Source: Bombyx mori
Taxonomy: Eukaryota; Arthropoda; Insecta; Lepidoptera; Bombycidae
Assembly (NCBI RefSeq): GCF_030269925.1
Contig: NC_085126.1
Coordinates: forward strand, 3,102,501-3,166,500
DNA: 64,000 nucleotides
Reading direction: 5' to 3'
The notes beneath the pieces are model-generated. The model did not search any database and had not been told where the DNA came from. It saw only the letters and a program-made list of their open reading frames with translations. Every line of letters begins with the position of its first letter. Position 1 is the first letter of the stretch. The position numbers and the translations under genes are program-made. Positions 1 through 10,187 of this stretch are shown here, one piece after another.

Positions 1-50
1 TCCTAAAAATTAGGTATACTAGGTGTGCCCGACGATTTCATTTGATTTAC

Positions 51-146
51 ATTTGAGGCCGTCAACGGAAAAGTGGCCTAACCCATAATGTTTCATTCTC
101 CTACTTATACGAGTATATTGCAACTCATTTCAAACATAATAAGCGT
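51..146 (+). repeat. Family H inverted-repeat element, left end only
   Basis: The sequence resembles the left end of the element at 14551-14823: both read TTGAGGC/TGTGGC, then AAAAGTG, CCTAACCCA and a stretch ending in TATATTGCA. The right half is missing; a family B SINE begins a few bases downstream. Confidence 0.55.
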
Positions 147-153
147 TGACGTT

Positions 154-342
154 GCTGATGGTAGGACCTCTTGTGAGTCCGCACGGGTAGGTACCACCAC
201 CCTGCCTATTTCTGCCTCAGACCTCAGAAGTCGTGTCTTGAGGTCGATGGCGGCATTTACGTTGTAGATGTTTACAGACTCCGGTAACCACTTAACACCA
301 GGTGGGCCGTAAGCTCGTCCACCAATCTGAGCAATAAAAAAA
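154..342 (+). mobile_element. Family B SINE, headless copy
   Basis: Starts at GGTAGGACCTCTTGTGAGTC and ends in CTGAGCAATAAAAAAA. It lacks the tRNA-like head and has lost the middle block around GTTTCGGTTTGAAGG. A minus-strand reading frame across it is not coding. Confidence 0.85.
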
Positions 343-551
343 TATACGCGGTACATTTGTTCGGAAATAAACAATTCTTCAGTTAACATGATTCTTCTCA
401 CGAGTGAAACTTCCGCATATTCGGTAAAAGCAGTGATCATTTAAAAGCCCCCGTTATTTGAGTAGAAAATAAATAAATAAATATTTTTGATTAAAATCTA
501 CGGATTACTGTTTAGATGGGCCCTCTGCCTCTGAGGCAAAAAATCCTGTAG

Positions 552-583
552 ATCATATCATGTGATAGATCACATCATATGGT
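552..583. other. Imperfect hairpin
   Basis: Two 15-nt arms, ATCATATCATGTGAT and ATCACATCATATGGT, are separated by 2 nt and pair at 13 of 15 positions. No repeat family was recognised around it. The rest of 343-774 shows nothing else. Confidence 0.4.
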
Positions 584-774
584 AGATTTAATATTTAACT
601 GATAATTTATGCCAGAATAAAAGAAAATAGAGAGATATCATATTAGAGTGCGAATATGTTATGTTATAGTTTTATTTCCAACCTAATTAGTGGTATTCTA
701 TTAGGAGCTCTCAGTTAATCTGTCTTCACCAAAAGCTCTATTGGTACTCTACGTGGTATTGAGTGCTTATTGTT

Positions 775-815
775 GCGCGTTTCCTATCCGGTGGTAGATT
801 CTGCGAAGGGCTCCT
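775..815 (+). mobile_element. Family A (Bm1-type) SINE fragment
   Basis: A short piece of the conserved core, GGTGGTAGATTCTGCGAAG, directly abuts the LINE remnant downstream. Confidence 0.5.
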
Positions 816-824
816 ACTACCAGT

Positions 825-990
825 AAAAAAGTGTGTATGGCATCACAGATTGTGGTATCCAGAGTGATTCGGATTCGGTCGGACCAGCGCATTGTATTGC
901 GGCCACGAGATCTTTTGCCTGCAATCTTGCCAGTTACTGTCAATTCTTCAAGATTGTCACTACTCGGCAATGTGGCCGAAGAAGTCAAAT
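825..990 (-). pseudogene. Non-LTR retrotransposon C-terminal remnant
   Basis: On the minus strand a short frame reads NLEELTVTGKIAGKRSRGR followed by MRWSDRI. From memory, the pattern GK..GKRSRGR...RWSD is typical of the C-terminus of insect non-LTR polyproteins, downstream of the reverse transcriptase. Only about 50 residues remain, with no catalytic motif, so this is a dead 3' fragment. The clade cannot be fixed from so little sequence. Confidence 0.55.
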
Positions 991-1319
991 ATCCTAGTCC
1001 TAGTAGATGTCCTTTAAACCAGTAAATTTGAATAAATCGGTAATTACAATAAGGATTACTTAAAGAAACAATGTCTTATCTATCAGTAATCATTCTAGTA
1101 TCGTCAAACCATTCCCTGCTCAGAAGTCTACGAATCTGGTTTTCAGACGAGATGAGATAGAGCTCATTCATGACCCGGATGCTACGTGGCGTTAATGATT
1201 TCTGGAAACGCCCTATCGATAAGCGCGGTGGCTCTATCTAGCACGGATGCAACCTGCTTAAACGATTTCTTAACAGCGATCTTCAATGAGCTCAGATTTT
1301 GTAATAATAATAATAATAC

Positions 1320-1403
1320 AAGCTGTTAGATTTAACAAGCTATTAGATTTAACAAGCTATTAGATTTAACAAGCTATTAGATTTAACAAGCTATTAGATT
1401 TAC
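1320..1403. repeat. 17-bp tandem repeat, about 5 units
   Basis: The unit AAGCTATTAGATTTAAC is repeated head to tail. The first unit differs by one base (AAGCTGTTAG) and the last is truncated. A short (TAA)n run lies immediately upstream at about 1304-1318, and another lies at about 1575-1592. Confidence 0.95.
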
Positions 1404-1653
1404 TCCAAAATATATTTTTTATCATGCAAAAAGCCACAATTTTAAATACTTACCGGATTGTTAGGATGTTTTTGCAGGACGAAACATCAGACGAATGAAC
1501 TCCACTTGGCGTAGGCCCGTGGCTTTTCAGTATTTACCGAAATTCATAAAAATTCGAGAATAAAAACTTTGTAAATAATAATAATAATAATAATTTATTT
1601 ATTTCTCTCTTGAAGTTATAGTATAAATAATAGAAATTAAACCTTATAATTTA

Positions 1654-1874
1654 CTAGCGACCCGCCCTCGCTTCGCTTCGGAAACTGTAATTTATTATTA
1701 ACTTCTCCACTATTTAATGAATGTTATTATACATATAAACCTTCCTCTTCAATCACTCTATCTATAAAAAAAACCGCATCAAAATCTGTTGCGTAGTTTT
1801 AAAGATTTAAGCATACATAGGGATAGACAGATATAGGAACAGCGAAAGCGACTTTGTTTTATACTATGTAGTGA
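1654..1874 (-). mobile_element. Non-autonomous Helitron
   Basis: Read on the minus strand it ends in CTAG, preceded by a GC-rich stretch with a CGAAGCGAAGCG-type repeat able to form a short hairpin. The other end reads TCACTACATAGTATAAAAC. Terminal CTAG with a subterminal hairpin and no inverted repeats fits a Helitron. No Rep/helicase coding is present. Confidence 0.6.
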
Positions 1875-2064
1875 TTTTGTTAACCTTTGAAAGAGCTGAA
1901 GTCTGTACTAGGTTCATAGACCTGTATTACTGATCTCCAGGCTCCCTCCTTCTTAAGATAGATTAGGTTAGATAAACATAAGGTTAGGTAAAGGTTAGGT
2001 AACAAAAAATAGATTAGGTAAGCAAACGTTTATGCCACTCAAATATGAATTGTTTTAATAATCT

Positions 2065-2460
2065 CAGTTATAAATCATCATCATTCATCATTATCCTGTT
2101 CTTCTCCCAGTCACTTGGGGTCGGCGTAACATGTTTTCTCCTTCCATACTCTTCTTCTACTTCTATATCTATCATATACCATTTCTTCGCTCACTTCCTT
2201 CTTACCCATATCGTCTTTCATGCAATCCGTCCATTTCTTCTTAGGTCTACCTCTTCCTCTATATCCTTCCATGTTCATAGTTAACATTCTCTTACCAACC
2301 TCATTTTCATTTCGTCTCATCACATATCCATACCATCCCAAACGCGCACTTCTCAGCTTCTCTGTCACAGGTGCCACTTTCAGACTTCCTCTAACATATT
2401 CATTCCGTATTCTATCCATTCGCATCTCTGCTGCATGCAATCGCCAATCGATCTTAGTTA
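2065..2460 (-). pseudogene. RTE-type LINE, 3' end of the ORF
   Basis: A minus-strand frame (2527 down to 2111) contains YVRGSLKVAPVTEKLRSARL, WYGYVMRRNENEVGKRMLTM, EGYRGRGRPKKKW and a final CYADPK. I recognise this from memory as the C-terminus of RTE-class reverse transcriptase proteins of Lepidoptera. Homology begins around 2443 (RLHAAEMRM); residues before that look like flanking sequence read through. About nine residues usual between HAAEMRM and DRIRNEY appear to be missing. The reverse transcriptase core and endonuclease are absent. The plus-strand CATCATCATT at about 2078-2095 is the inverted 3' tail. Confidence 0.8.
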
Positions 2461-2765
2461 CAAGGTTTGCTAAAAATGCGATGGCACTCGAATTTATACT
2501 TAAAAACTGCCGTCGGTCAATCGACAAATGTCAACACTAGTTTTAAAATAAACACGTACCAAAGTTTTAAGTTTAATACTTCGTATTTTATAAACAGCTG
2601 CCGTTTCGGTTTTATTGTAGTATCTGTGTTTGTTACTTAATAATGTAGTTGTCTTGACGAAATGTGGATTATTGTTGGTTTTGTTAGGCGAATTTATGGT
2701 TTGGTGTTAACGAGACCTTTATTCTTTTTTCCCTACTTAATCGCTGGTAGCCTAAGGAGCTATTG

Positions 2766-2971
2766 CCTAAGGTGCTTTTAGGTACCTCAAGCACCGGTCA
2801 TCGTTCTTGTCGAAGCCGTCGCTTGCGACAAAAGGCTCGGCGAGTAAATTAACCCACAGACACAACCCACTGAGTCTCACCGAATCTTCTCAGTGGGTCG
2901 CGTTTCCGATCCGGTGGTAGATTCTGCGAAGCACTGCTCTTGCTGGGGTTAGTGTTAGCAACGTCATCAGG
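2766..2971 (+). mobile_element. Family A (Bm1-type) SINE, 3'-truncated
   Basis: Begins near GGTGCTTTTAGGTACCTCAA and carries the hairpin core CCACTGAG...CTCAGTGG and GGTAGATTCTGCGAAGCAC. It stops at AACGTCATCAGGT, where family B begins with no spacer or A tail. Confidence 0.9.
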
Positions 2972-3231
2972 TGGTAGGGACCTCGTGTGAGTTCGCACGG
3001 ATAGGTACCACCGCCCTACTTATTTTTGCCGTGAAGCAGTAATGCGTTTCGGTTTGAAGGGTGGGGCAGCCGTTGTAACTATAATTGAGACCTTAGAACT
3101 TATATCTCAAGGTGGGTGGCGCATTTACGTTGTTGATGTCTATGGGCTCCAGTAACAGTAACTCCAGTAACTTTACACCAGGTAGGCTGTGAACTCTTCA
3201 ATCCATTTGCAATAAATAAAAATTAAAAAAA
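2972..3231 (+). mobile_element. Family B SINE, headless copy
   Basis: Runs from GGTAGGGACCTCGTGTGAG to a tail of AATAAATAAAAATTAAAAAA. It is fused directly to the truncated family A copy upstream. Its last ~45 bases form the start of the first 143-bp tandem unit. Confidence 0.9.
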
Positions 3232-3612
3232 AGTCGCCGGTGGCGGGATGCTGCGCGAGCCTGAACGGAGTGTGATCGGCAATGACCAGGATAATTTAGT
3301 TTTGATAACATCCTTTTGGTATTATTAGGCTGTGAACTCTTCAATCCATTTGCAATAAATAAAAATTTAAAAAAAGTCGCCGGTGGCGGGATGCTGCGCG
3401 AGCCTGAACGGAGTGTGATCGGCAATGACCAGGATAATTTAGTTTTGATAACATCCTTTTGGTATTATTAGGCTGTGAACTCTTCAATCCATTTGCAATA
3501 AATAAAAATTTAAAAAAAGTCGCCGGTGGCGGGATGCTGCGCGAGCCTGAACGGAGTGTGATCGGCAATGACCAGGATAATTTAGTTTTGATAACATCCT
3601 TTTGGTATTATA
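3184..3612. repeat. 143-bp tandem repeat, 3 units
   Basis: Three near-identical units start at 3184, 3327 and 3470. Each holds the 3' end of a family B SINE (AGGCTGTGAACTCTTCAATC, then an A-rich tail) plus about 95 bp of flank with GTCGCCGGTGGCGGGATGC. Differences are limited to a few bases, mainly in the A run. The similar reading frames found in each unit on the minus strand are products of the duplication, not genes. Confidence 0.95.
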
Positions 3613-4024
3613 AGGAATCATAAAACATTCTAGAACTTTCAGCCCAGACTTCGTTGAAAAATAAAAGCACATCCACCACAGTTCAAGGGATTTCGATTGC
3701 CCCACTAAAAAATAAAATTCGGAAAATAAAATCGTCCCAAATAATTTGTTCGGTGACGCGTGTCCGGTTAGTTGCTCCACGGAATATCGCATCGCTTAAG
3801 CGCTTAGGGTTTTGCGTCTGAAATATTTAGTTAAATCGACCGTGCCATTTATGAATTAGAACGATGCAGATTTAAAAGTATTTAAAATGAAACAAGGCGC
3901 ACCGTTCGATAGAAGCTAAAAGCGGTCTTAAGTGAATATTTTTTTTAGCTCCTCGAGGCATTGCGTTTTCATTTGCTGCATTAGTCAATAAATTATCAGT
4001 ATATATAAATAAGTTGCTAAATGG
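3613..4024. other. Unassigned AT-rich stretch
   Basis: No gene or recognised repeat. A minus-strand frame here runs into the tandem repeat and has no supporting homology. Confidence 0.4.
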
Positions 4025-4391
4025 GCCACCCGCCTTGAGATAAGTTCTAAGGTCTCAGTATAGTTACAACGGCTGCCACACCCTTCAAATTAACCCTCAG
4101 ACACAGCCCACTGAGTTTCTCGCCGGATTTTCTCAGTGGGTCGCGTTTCCGATCCGGTGGCAGCTTCTGCGAAGCACGGCTCTTGCTAGGGTTCGTGTTA
4201 GCAACGTCGTCCAATTTGAGCCCCGTGAGCTCACCTACTAGTTAAGGTTACGCTGAAATGGCCTCTCAAGGCTCCCAGCTAGGTAGGAAAAAAAATCCCT
4301 TCAAACCGAAACGCACTACTGCTTCACGGCAGAAATACGCAGGGTGGTGATACCTACCCGTGTGGACTCACAAGAGGTCCTACCACCAGTA
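4025..4391 (-). mobile_element. Family B SINE split by a family A insertion
   Basis: The minus-strand copy is in two parts, 4025-4089 and 4297-4391. The 9-bp sequence CCCTTCAAA occurs at both edges of the inserted family A element (4081-4089 and 4297-4305), as expected for a target-site duplication. Confidence 0.92.
4090..4296 (+). mobile_element. Family A SINE nested in family B
   Basis: Runs from TTAACCCTCAGACACAGCCC to AGGTAGGAAAAAAAA. It is 5'-truncated and flanked by CCCTTCAAA on both sides. It inserted after the surrounding family B copy. Confidence 0.93.
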
Positions 4392-4727
4392 ATGTTGACA
4401 ACATCGTTCCGATAGTTTAGCACATTTAATTTGGTCGTATTTGCTTATATTATACATATGTGTGTACCAGGATTCGGCTATTCTTGTTCCTTGTAGTCCG
4501 GAGATTTGCCAAGTCACCGAGCGTTGACGAGACGGGCTTACCATATCAATGTGTATAGAAAATGTGACGCGCAATCCCTTCACATATAGTACCTGACGCA
4601 GTAAATGCTATCATAGTTTATAACATATCGAATTTGTTTAAATAGCACTTCAAATTTTATTGCTTCTTTGCAAGCTTATAGATTTCAATGTTGTTGCTCT
4701 AGTGGTTTCACTGATTTTATAAGTATA

Positions 4728-4978
4728 CTAGCTGTACCCGTCCGCTTTGCTGGGCATTTAACAATTAACATTATTATTTCTCACCCCCACAAAGATTCTC
4801 ATCATTAACGCCCCCGCAACTGGTGTAGGGAGTCCAACACTCATATAAATATTAGACTATCCATTAAATAGATGTATTTTCTATATGGATACAAAATTTC
4901 AAGTAAATCGGGTGCATGGTTCAGTAGCTATAACGGGACATCCGTAAAAACCACTGTAGATTTATATATTAGTATAGA
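4728..4978 (-). mobile_element. Non-autonomous Helitron
   Basis: On the minus strand it runs from TCTATACTAATATATAAATC to ...GACGGGTACAGCTAG. The flanking bases are A and T, the usual Helitron target. The subterminal CAGCAAAGCGGACGGG stretch is the GC-rich 3' part. It resembles the copy at 54200-54415. Confidence 0.85.
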
Positions 4979-5002
4979 TTTCTATTTTTTTTCAAAAAAG
5001 AT

Positions 5003-5131
5003 TATAACCTATGTTGCTCGGGAATAGTGAAGCTTCCAAACAGTGAAAGAATTTTTCAAATCGGTTCAATAGTTTCGGAACCTATTCAATACAAACAAAC
5101 AAATATTTCCTCTTTATAATATTAGTATAGA
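5003..5131 (-). mobile_element. Helitron 5' portion
   Basis: On the minus strand it begins TCTATACTAATATTATAAAG, matching the first ~130 bases of the intact copy at 11911-12175. The 3' CTAG end is missing. It lies just beyond the other Helitron, in the same orientation. Confidence 0.8.
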
Positions 5132-5767
5132 TTTTTATTTTATATATTTTTATTTTACAGTATACTTTTATAAGCAGTGGGAAATTAGTTTCGGCCCGAG
5201 AATAATCGGAACAAACAAGCCCCCCACACCAAAAAAAAAGTTGGCACATTTCTTGTATTTTCCTGAGTGATTCATCATAGATTTCCAACTGGTCTATTGA
5301 ACCATTTAAATTCCCTTAATTAAAACAAATTAATAAAATTTTGCTAGCATACGTATATATCACGTATTTTAAGTTGGCTCAATTAAAAAATATACTATTA
5401 AAATTTTAATAGAACGAAGGGAAAACCGATAAACGATTGTACCCGCAATTTATATAAAATACATTAGTTTATTTAATTTTTTGCTCGACGACGCTTTATT
5501 AAGTTCGTAATCGTTAAAAAGACATTAAAAAAAAACTGAAAATATCAATCCACTTTATAACTTTATTTCCACGGAAACAACGTTGGTTATATTTCTGAAG
5601 GTGGATCGTTTTATTGCTAGATATTGTGTTTGTAAAAAAAAAAACAGTTTTATATTTTATATCGTGACACTTAATTCAATTTATAACTGAGTTTTCATTA
5701 CTGTAGTTGTGTTGAAACCCAGATAACGGCCAAGGTTAGCGAAGAGAGATAGAGGGTTCTTTTGAGA
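5132..5767. other. Unassigned AT-rich stretch
   Basis: No gene or family was recognised in these ~640 bases. Confidence 0.4.
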
Positions 5768-5874
5768 GGTTCGACTTGACTTTCTCGCCGGATCTTCTTA
5801 GTGGGTCGCGATTCCGATCCGGTGGTAGATTCTACTAAGCACTATTCTTACTAGGGCTAGTGTTAGCAAATTCT
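5768..5874 (+). mobile_element. Family A SINE fragment (tail variant 2)
   Basis: Has TTTCTCGCCGGATCTTCTTA, CGATCCGGTGGTAGATTCT and the variant-2 segment GTGTTAGCAAATTCT, and then stops. Confidence 0.8.
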
Positions 5875-6079
5875 ATGTCACCTGTATAACATTTTAACCT
5901 CCTTATGTCATAAATCATATGGAGGTTACATTTATATTAATTACCAAGTGTTCGATGTGAGCGCTCATTATAATATTCTCTGAAAAGCTTATTTAGGATA
6001 TATATTCAGACTTTTGAGCGTCATTTGCACGCTATATGTAAGTCAGCGATATGGATAATGATATATTATAACCTACTAG

Positions 6080-6186
6080 TTTCTCAATTCTTCTCAGTGG
6101 GTCGCGATTCCGATAGAAAATTCTCTCAGGTTGAGCCCTTGAGCTCATCTAGGCTTAGGCTACCGGCGAATAGGTAGGGAAAAAAA
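6080..6186 (+). mobile_element. Family A SINE, internally deleted (tail variant 2)
   Basis: Keeps CTTCTCAGTGGGTCGCGATT, then jumps to ATTCTCTCAGGTTGAGCCC and the tail GCGAATAGGTAGGGAAAAAAA. About 70 bases of the middle are missing. Confidence 0.85.
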
Positions 6187-6709
6187 TATATATTATGAAA
6201 CGCGATAAGCAGCAGCTTACAATAGCATAGATCGTCTAAGAGCACGACTAATAAAATAAAAACAACAGAATATCATAAAATAGCACACTGAACGAAACAA
6301 TAAATCAAATTTTAATAAAACATAAAGCATCAGACATTTTATATATCCTGAAATCTGTTCAGAAATATATCTTCTTTACAGCTGACATTTTAGTTATATT
6401 CCTGTACGAATTGACGTTTCGGAAACGTTATAGTGTTGCTATTATAAAAAATTTCGACGCTATTTTTTTTTTTTTATTCGACAATAATACTTTTAATAAA
6501 AACTTATATTTGAATACACTTTTAACTGTCTCGGTTTAAAAAAAAAGGTTTAAAAATGTATTTGATTTACGTCGCTCTTCCGTTTCATTTTAACGTGTTT
6601 ATTTTTGTTTAAACACAAAATAATGTATGTGCGAATGAAAACAATTAAGTTTTAGTGCGCCCCAGTCCGTAACATTTAGATTCAGTCACCGTCGGCGCCC
6701 TAGACACGT

Positions 6710-7079
6710 CCTTACGGAGCCATCAGATCCAATAACTTTTGCTTTAAACGCCTTCAGCTCTAACACTAGGAGCAGGCTTAGGGACTCCGGTAACCGTACT
6801 CGTCGAACTCGGCAAAGGGTTCGACGTGCAACCTAACTCATACGTCAGCCCGCTGAGTTTCTCGCCGGATCTTCTCAGCGGGTCGTGATTCCGATCCGGT
6901 AGTAGATTCATTCGCGAAGCCACTGCTCTTGAGTTATTAGGTCTCCTTCGGAGGCGCTCGGGCAGCTACTAAAATCCCATCTCTCCTGACTGAGCCCTTG
7001 TTCGCTCACCTGTCCTGGTAAAACTGTAAAGGCTTCCGAGCCACCAGTAATTCTCCCTTCACAAAGAAATAAATAAATA
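6710..7079 (+). mobile_element. Family A-related SINE, tail variant 3
   Basis: Shares the A core (TTTCTCGCCGGATCTTCTCA, CGATCCGGTAGTAGATTC). After CTGCTCTTGAG it has a different 3' part: TTAGGTCTCCTTCGGAGGCG, CTGTCCTGGTAAAACTG and an AAATAAATAAATAA tail. The stem is CCCGCTGAG/CTCAGCGGG rather than CCCACTGAG/CTCAGTGGG. Confidence 0.85.
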
Positions 7080-7514
7080 AGATGTTCTATTAAATCTGTT
7101 TGTCTAAAATTTATTTGTTAATGAAACAAACAAAATATTTTCTTTGATCTTCGTGAACGTGAGTGACTTCATTAAAATTACTTTTAAGGATTTTTAATCT
7201 TAAGTTATTTTAGTGTCATTATATTTATTTTACGATTGAACAACAGAGTCGTCCGTGTGACCATAAGAGAACTGGAAAGTATTCAAAACGTCAGAAATAA
7301 TATGACGACATTAAAAAAAAAAACGAAATTAAGCCGTAAAAGTATTATAGTTAATTATGAAATTTTTGAAGTTTATGAACATTATTCGGATATGCTCATA
7401 AAGTTATAAACATACCGACTTATTAAATTTATCTTATTAACATCTTCAGAGTACGTAAAATGTAACTTACAATATATTACAATTAATTTTTAACATTAAA
7501 TAATAAATAAGATA
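7080..7514. other. Unassigned AT-rich stretch
   Basis: No gene or repeat family was recognised. Confidence 0.4.
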
Positions 7515-7707
7515 TTACTGGTGGTAGGACGTCTTGTGAGTCGACACGATTATGTACCACCACCCTGCCTATTTCTGCCGTGAAGCAGAAATGCGTTTCG
7601 GTTTGAAAGGTGGGGCAGCCGTTATACTGTAAAAACTTCTGGACTCCGATAACCACCTAACATCGGGTGGGCCGTGAGCTCATCCACCAATCTAAGGAAT
7701 AAAAAAC
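7515..7707 (+). mobile_element. Family B SINE, headless copy
   Basis: Starts ATTACTGGTGGTAGGACG and ends TCTAAGGAATAAAAAAC. Part of the 3' half (from GTAACTATACTGAG to the TTTACGTTG block) is deleted. Confidence 0.88.
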
Positions 7708-7895
7708 AGGTATCTAAGATTTTTTTATTAAGTTTAATTGGACACACGTAATTTTCATTTCAAAGTTGATTAGCTAAAGCATAAGGACCTGTAATCCTTA
7801 AACTATGGACTGGTAAGACGTATTGCGAACCTAGACAGGCTAATGCCACTGAATATCCGTTACGTTTATTTATTTATTTATATATTGTATCTATA

Positions 7896-8118
7896 CGGTG
7901 GACGAGCTCATAGCCCACCTGGTGTTAAGTGGTTACCGGAACCCATAGACATCTACAACGTAAATGCCGCTACCCACCTTGAGATATCAGCTCTAAGTTC
8001 TCAGTTACAACGGCTGCCCCACCCTTCAAACCGAAACGCATTACTACTTCACGACAAAAATAGGCAGGGTGGTGGTACCTACCCATGCGGACTCATAAGA
8101 GGTCCTACCACCAGTAAC
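7896..8118 (-). mobile_element. Family B SINE, headless copy
   Basis: Minus orientation, from GGTGGACGAGCTCATAGCCC to CCTACCACCAGTAAC. It starts at the same internal point as the other headless copies. A 104-codon plus-strand frame across it is not coding. Confidence 0.9.
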
Positions 8119-9359
8119 AGTGACGTAGCTTCCTTCAAACTCTTCGTTATATGCTGATGGCGTCATGGCGTCATCCCGACGTCACAGAGGGGGCGGTAAA
8201 GTTCACGCTGCGGTTTCTATGGACTCCGGGAATAGCTTATCAGGGTGCCTTGAAGTCGTATTACCATGTTAATAAAAAATGATTTAGATCGAATTAAGTA
8301 TATCCATTTATTTTATGAAAGTTTTGGTGGTGGTTGAACTCCTCCTCGTCGGTTGGAGCTGCATAGCATCACTGGCCACTATGGCTGTACTTCAAGCCAG
8401 ACATTCGAAGAGAGAGACACGTGGAGAATAGTTTTGGAATGAGTGGTCATAGCTTCAAAAATGTATTCTAGCTAGGCAAGACCTTCAAAAATAAAGACTA
8501 CGACTCGGAAAAAGAAGAATAAGATTTTATGTATACAAAATAAAATTTAACTAGCGTGCTAAATTAAATACAATTTAGATTGACATTTTGTTGTAATTTT
8601 TCGAAATGGCGTCTCGAGTCGTTTAAATACTTTTTTGACTTTAAATAAATATAACTAAGGCTAACTAAGACTTGAATACAGTTTTTTTGTATATATTTGG
8701 AAAATAATTTTAATACGTCTTATTGAATATTTCTATCAAGAAATAAATAAGATCAAATTAAATAAATAAATCAACGAACAAAAATACAATATTTATTAAA
8801 TGGCGTCCTGAATTGTTTGCCGCCATACGAACCTACTTGAAAAGGTCAATAGACTTCCAAATTTCATGAACCATTAATTCATTATTACAGTCAATAAGTC
8901 ATTCAGGCACATTAGAAATTAAAGGAACGTCGGTTTAGCGCATACACTTCATACAAAACTCATTTATTTTTTATTCACGATCCGTGCGCACAAGAACCGC
9001 ATTGTGCGCGGTCCCTGCCGTTTCCGAGAATGATTTCGTTATGAAACAGAGATGTAAATACACAATTTACTGTAATTAGAGAAGGACGGACGGTGGCCGT
9101 TTTGTTTTCTTTTAGGTTAATATGTGGCCACATGTGGCGACTGTTTCTGGACCCTATGGTCATTCCTTCGATTTCGTTTTGTTTCTTTCAACCAAGGATT
9201 CCGGGGTGTTATTTTAATTAATACGTTGTCCGTTGCTTGTTTGTGGAATTTGGAATTTCGTTTTTCACGCCGTACATAAGTGCATATAGTATCATTTAGA
9301 AACTCACCATGCAATTTACCTACTGTTCGCAATTAAAAGTTTTCAATGGTTATATGCCT
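8119..9359. other. Unassigned stretch upstream of eya
   Basis: No recognised repeat or gene. Bases ~8975-9330 are less AT-rich and carry two overlapping minus-strand frames without recognisable domains. This could be single-copy or regulatory DNA. Confidence 0.35.
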
Positions 9360-9536
9360 AATAAGTTTCTCGCCGGATCTTCTCAGTGGGTCGCGTTTCC
9401 GATCTGGTGGTAGATTCTGCGAAGCACAACTCTTGCTAGGGTCAGTGTTAGCATCACTCCGGTTTGAGCCCCGTGAGCTCACCTACTAGTTAAGGTTACG
9501 CTGAAATAGCCTCTCAAAGCTTAGGTAGGAAAAAAA
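9360..9536 (+). mobile_element. Family A (Bm1-type) SINE
   Basis: 5'-truncated at AGTTTCTCGCCGGATC and complete to AGCTTAGGTAGGAAAAAAA (tail variant 1). Confidence 0.92.
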
Positions 9537-9987
9537 TCTGATTAAAAAGAAAAAAATGTATTATTAATCCAATTACCACAGCGACCTTTCATGTTACCTA
9601 TTTATTCACCTAAAAAATTAGTTGAAAGTGCTTGTAAGCATTATTAGAAAAAGAAAAATAATATTACAAATTCATACAATGTACCAGGCACCCAAAAACG
9701 TGTAAGAGGTCGCTTGCCCGATAACAATCAGGGTCCCTTTCAACGCGCATTTATCAACACATCTGAATCATATGGCCCTAGAATTTTTTGTACGCATACC
9801 TAAGATTATCTATAACTATTATTTATTGTGAAGCACGGATTAAATTCGGATTAAAATGAAATTGGGCAGATGATGAATTCATACTTATATCATTATCAAA
9901 CAACAATGAATATGGAATCTACGTATTTTCATGTCAAAATAAACAAAAGTTCTGTCGAGTTACTGAGTTATATTATTATTTATCACA

Positions 9988-10038
9988 AATTAACCCCATA
10001 GACACAGCTCACTGAGTTTCTCACCGGATCTTCTCAGC
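9988..10038 (+). mobile_element. Family A SINE fragment
   Basis: About 50 bases, TTAACCCCATAGACACAGC to GATCTTCTCAGCA, cut off at the following T-rich tract. Confidence 0.75.
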
Positions 10039-10059
10039 ATTTTTATTTTTATTTTTGGA

Positions 10060-10180
10060 ACGAATTTCCTTATGGGACGATGAGGAGGGATACCCTAAAT
10101 GGGAAAAAACGTCCATAACGTAAGATTTTTATTAGTAATGCACACAGTGTACGACTTAACTTTGCAATAACGTACAAAAA
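10060..10180 (+). repeat. Family G repeat
   Basis: Matches 41272-41390 closely: GGAACGAA.TTCCTTATG, AAAAAACGTCCATAACGTAA and TGCACACAGTGTACGACTTA. The class is not known; no target duplication was found. Confidence 0.7.
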
Positions 10181-10187
10181 ATAACAT

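Noticed and set aside
1961..2025. Interstitial (TTAGG)n telomere repeat
   Set aside because: TTAGG occurs several times but irregularly spaced within a mixed AGGTTAGGTAA sequence; not a tandem array.
3198..3792. Three 75-102 codon minus-strand frames with the same protein sequence
   Set aside because: They are a by-product of the 143-bp tandem repeat containing a SINE tail.
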